Shown piece after piece: positions 12,983 to 15,028 of a stretch of 15,028 bases of DNA (its first letter is position 1; each line of letters starts with the position of its first letter). Below the pieces are notes generated by a model. The model made no database searches. It had not been told where the DNA came from and saw only the letters and a list, made by a program, of their open reading frames with translations. Source of the DNA: an uncultured Clostridium sp. (GTDB lineage Bacteria; Bacillota; Clostridia; Lachnospirales; Lachnospiraceae); NCBI GenBank assembly GCA_900540335.1, contig UQFC01000067.1:1-15028 (forward strand), written 5' to 3'. The position numbers and the translations under genes are program-made.

Positions 12983-15028
12983 ATGATTTTATCCTGCAGC
13001 CATATCAGCAAGGCCTTCGGTACAGAGCAGATCCTTTCCGAGGTTTCCTTTCATATAGAAGATCAGGAAAAAGCCGCCATCGTAGGCATTAACGGAGCGG
13101 GCAAATCCACTCTGCTCAAGATTATCGTAGGCGAGCTCACCGCCGATACAGGAGAGGTGGTTCTTTCCAAGGGAAAAACTCTGGGCTATCTGGCCCAGCA
13201 CCAGGACCTGGACAGTTCCAAAACCATTTACGAAGAATTAAAAGAAGTGAAACGCCCTATTATTGAAATGGAACAGCAGATTCGAAGTCTGGAGTTAAGC
13301 ATGCAGCATGCCTCCGGCGAAGAGCTGGAGCAGCTGCTTTCTTCCTACAGCCGTCTAAACCACACCTTCGAGCTGGAAAACGGCTATGCCTGGAAAAGCG
13401 AGCTGACCGGCGTTTTAAAGGGCCTGGGCTTTACAGAGGAGGAATTTTCCAAGGAAGTCTCCACCCTTTCCGGAGGACAGAAAACAAGGGTTTCCCTGGG
13501 AAAGCTTCTTCTTTCCAAACCGGATGTAATTCTTTTGGACGAGCCAACAAACCACCTGGATATGGAATCCATCTCCTGGCTGGAAAACTATCTGCTAAAC
13601 TACAGCGGCGCCGTTGTCATTGTAGCTCACGACCGGTATTTCTTAAACCGGGTTGTCACTAAAATTGTCGAACTGGAGCAGGGCCACTGCAGTGTATATC
13701 AGGGCAATTACAGCGCTTACAGTGAAAAAAAGGCCATGATCCGCGCCGCCCAGATGAAGGCCTACTTAAACCAGCAGCAGGAAATCCGCCACCAGGAGGA
13801 GGTAATTGCCAAGTTAAAATCCTTCAACCGGGAAAAATCCATCAAGCGGGCGGAAAGCCGTGAGAAGATGCTTTCCAAAATTCAGGTTCTGGAAAAGCCG
13901 GCTGAGGTCAACGATGAAATGCACATTTCCCTGGAGCCGAATATTGTCAGCGGCAATGACGTGCTGACCATCCGGGATCTGGCAAAGTCCTTTGGTTCCC
14001 AGAAGCTGTTTTCTCAGGTGGATATTGATATTAAACGTGGAGAGCGTGTTGCAGTCATCGGAAGCAACGGAACAGGAAAAACCACGCTCTTAAAAATGAT
14101 CAATGCCATGGTTCCCTCAGACAGCGGCACCATTACCCTTGGCTCCAAGGTTCATATTGGCTATTACGATCAGGAGCATCATGTGCTTCATATGGAAAAA
14201 ACAGTATTTGAAGAAGTTTCCGATGCCTATCCCAATCTGACAAACACTCAGGTCCGCAATATTCTGGCTGCTTTTCTTTTTACCGGAGACGATGTATTTA
14301 AACGAATCTCTGATTTAAGCGGCGGAGAAAGGGGACGGGTTTCTCTTGCAAAGCTCATGCTTTCCGAAGCCAATTTCCTGATTCTCGATGAGCCGACCAA
14401 CCACCTGGACATTACCTCCAAGGAGATTCTGGAGGATGCGCTCCGTCACTACACAGGAACCGTTCTCTATGTGTCCCATGATCGATACTTTATCAATCAG
14501 ACTGCTACCAGAATCCTGGAGCTGACAGGGCAGACCTTCTTAAATTATATTGGAAACTATGACTATTACCTGGAAAAACGGGAGCTGATGACTCAGCTTT
14601 ACACGGATCCGTCTGCAAACGGAGGCTCTGGCTTTTCCGGTGCTGTAGCTGCTGCAGGAAGAGGAGGTTCCGCCTCAGACAGCAGCGCTGCCGCAAAGTA
14701 TGCAGCAGCTTCCCCCGTAACGGCTGAATCTGAAAACAAGCTGGACTGGAAAGCGCAGAAGGAGGAACAGGCCCGCATCCGCAAACGTCAGAACGATCTG
14801 AAAAAAACCGAGGAAGAAATCCTTCGTCTGGAAACAAGAGACGGTGAGATTGATGAACTTCTCAGTCAGGCAGAGATCTACACCGACGTTTCCCGGCTGA
14901 TGGAACTGAATCAGGAAAAAGAAGCCCTCCAGAAAAGCCTGGAAGAGCTTTATGAAAAATGGGAAGAGCTGATGAAGTACACAGATCTTGTCATGCTGGA
15001 TATCAAGCACATTGATGAGGAACAGCAT
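12983..15028 (+). CDS. ABC-F family ATPase (YdiF/Uup-like translation factor), 3' end beyond window
   Basis: Open for 682 codons to the window edge with no stop; the true end should be close, since the sequence has already passed the usual C-terminal coiled coil. Start ATG at 12983 (MILSCSHISKAFG), GGAG 10 nt upstream. Two ABC cassettes without membrane segments: Walker A GINGAGKS at 35-42 and GSNGTGKT at 360-367; signatures LSGGQ at about 161-165 and LSGGE at 445-449; Walker B LLDEPTNHLD at 184-193 and ILDEPTNHLD at 467-476. The charged helical linker between cassettes (about residues 245-300, KKAMIRAAQMKAYLNQQ) is the element that in ABC-F proteins reaches the ribosomal P-site tRNA. After the second cassette come a Gly/Ala/Ser-rich linker (about 542-577) and a Lys/Glu coiled coil (about 583-665). 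Family role: ribosome-bound rescue of stalled or P-site-altered complexes. Resistance function is not indicated. Confidence 0.9.
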   Translation, partial: MILSCSHISKAFGTEQILSEVSFHIEDQEKAAIVGINGAGKSTLLKIIVGELTADTGEVVLSKGKTLGYLAQHQDLDSSKTIYEELKEVKRPIIEMEQQIRSLELSMQHASGEELEQLLSSYSRLNHTFELENGYAWKSELTGVLKGLGFTEEEFSKEVSTLSGGQKTRVSLGKLLLSKPDVILLDEPTNHLDMESISWLENYLLNYSGAVVIVAHDRYFLNRVVTKIVELEQGHCSVYQGNYSAYSEKKAMIRAAQMKAYLNQQQEIRHQEEVIAKLKSFNREKSIKRAESREKMLSKIQVLEKPAEVNDEMHISLEPNIVSGNDVLTIRDLAKSFGSQKLFSQVDIDIKRGERVAVIGSNGTGKTTLLKMINAMVPSDSGTITLGSKVHIGYYDQEHHVLHMEKTVFEEVSDAYPNLTNTQVRNILAAFLFTGDDVFKRISDLSGGERGRVSLAKLMLSEANFLILDEPTNHLDITSKEILEDALRHYTGTVLYVSHDRYFINQTATRILELTGQTFLNYIGNYDYYLEKRELMTQLYTDPSANGGSGFSGAVAAAGRGGSASDSSAAAKYAAASPVTAESENKLDWKAQKEEQARIRKRQNDLKKTEEEILRLETRDGEIDELLSQAEIYTDVSRLMELNQEKEALQKSLEELYEKWEELMKYTDLVMLDIKHIDEEQH

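Noticed and set aside
12983..15028. Antibiotic-resistance ABC-F (Msr, Vga, Lsa or Optr type)
   Set aside because: The C-terminal coiled coil, linker and leader without an attenuator fit housekeeping YdiF/Uup-like members better.

Overview
The window looks like a piece of chromosome from a Gram-positive clostridium of the Lachnospiraceae type. The grounds are protein sequence character, strong AGGAGG ribosome sites, GTG starts, consensus SigA-type promoters, a DinR/LexA-type SOS box and the order ruvA-ruvB-zapA-U32 protein-FtsW-like. The assignment is from recognition, not a database search. Most of the window is ordinary housekeeping DNA. The most unusual spot is the purA leader.

Left part, minus strand, read from 4766 down to 1: ruvA, ruvB, zapA, a 771-residue U32-family protein (RNA hydroxylation type), and the first 42 codons of a probable FtsW/RodA/SpoVE membrane protein. 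A near-perfect SOS operator with a good promoter lies in front of ruvA, and zapA has its own promoter. The cluster links Holliday-junction processing with division and RNA modification genes.

Middle: divergent from ruvA is a YprB-like DEDD exonuclease (4950-6047, +). Its 3' end overlaps a convergent AraC-family regulator (6040-6939, -) by 8 bp, and its terminator lies inside the regulator's last codons. The AraC gene is divergent from a MATE efflux pump (7098-8489, +), a classic regulator/transporter pair. A perfect palindromic terminator follows. A LacI-family regulator (8645-9685, +) comes next, with its own promoter, and a large bidirectional hairpin separates it from purA.

Right part: purA (9787-11076, -), then a 392-bp gap (11077-11468). 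The gap holds a 149-bp inverted-repeat element flanked by 9-bp direct repeats, which looks like a MITE and would fold into a multi-branched RNA leader. It also holds several terminator-like hairpins and a candidate promoter. Next is a CofE-like protein (11469-12662, -) of unknown role. A 320-bp gap (12663-12982) holds two divergent promoters and a short leader repeat. Last is an ABC-F ATPase (12983 to the window edge, +), which is still open at the end. No tRNA, rRNA, CRISPR array, prophage or complete insertion sequence was seen.
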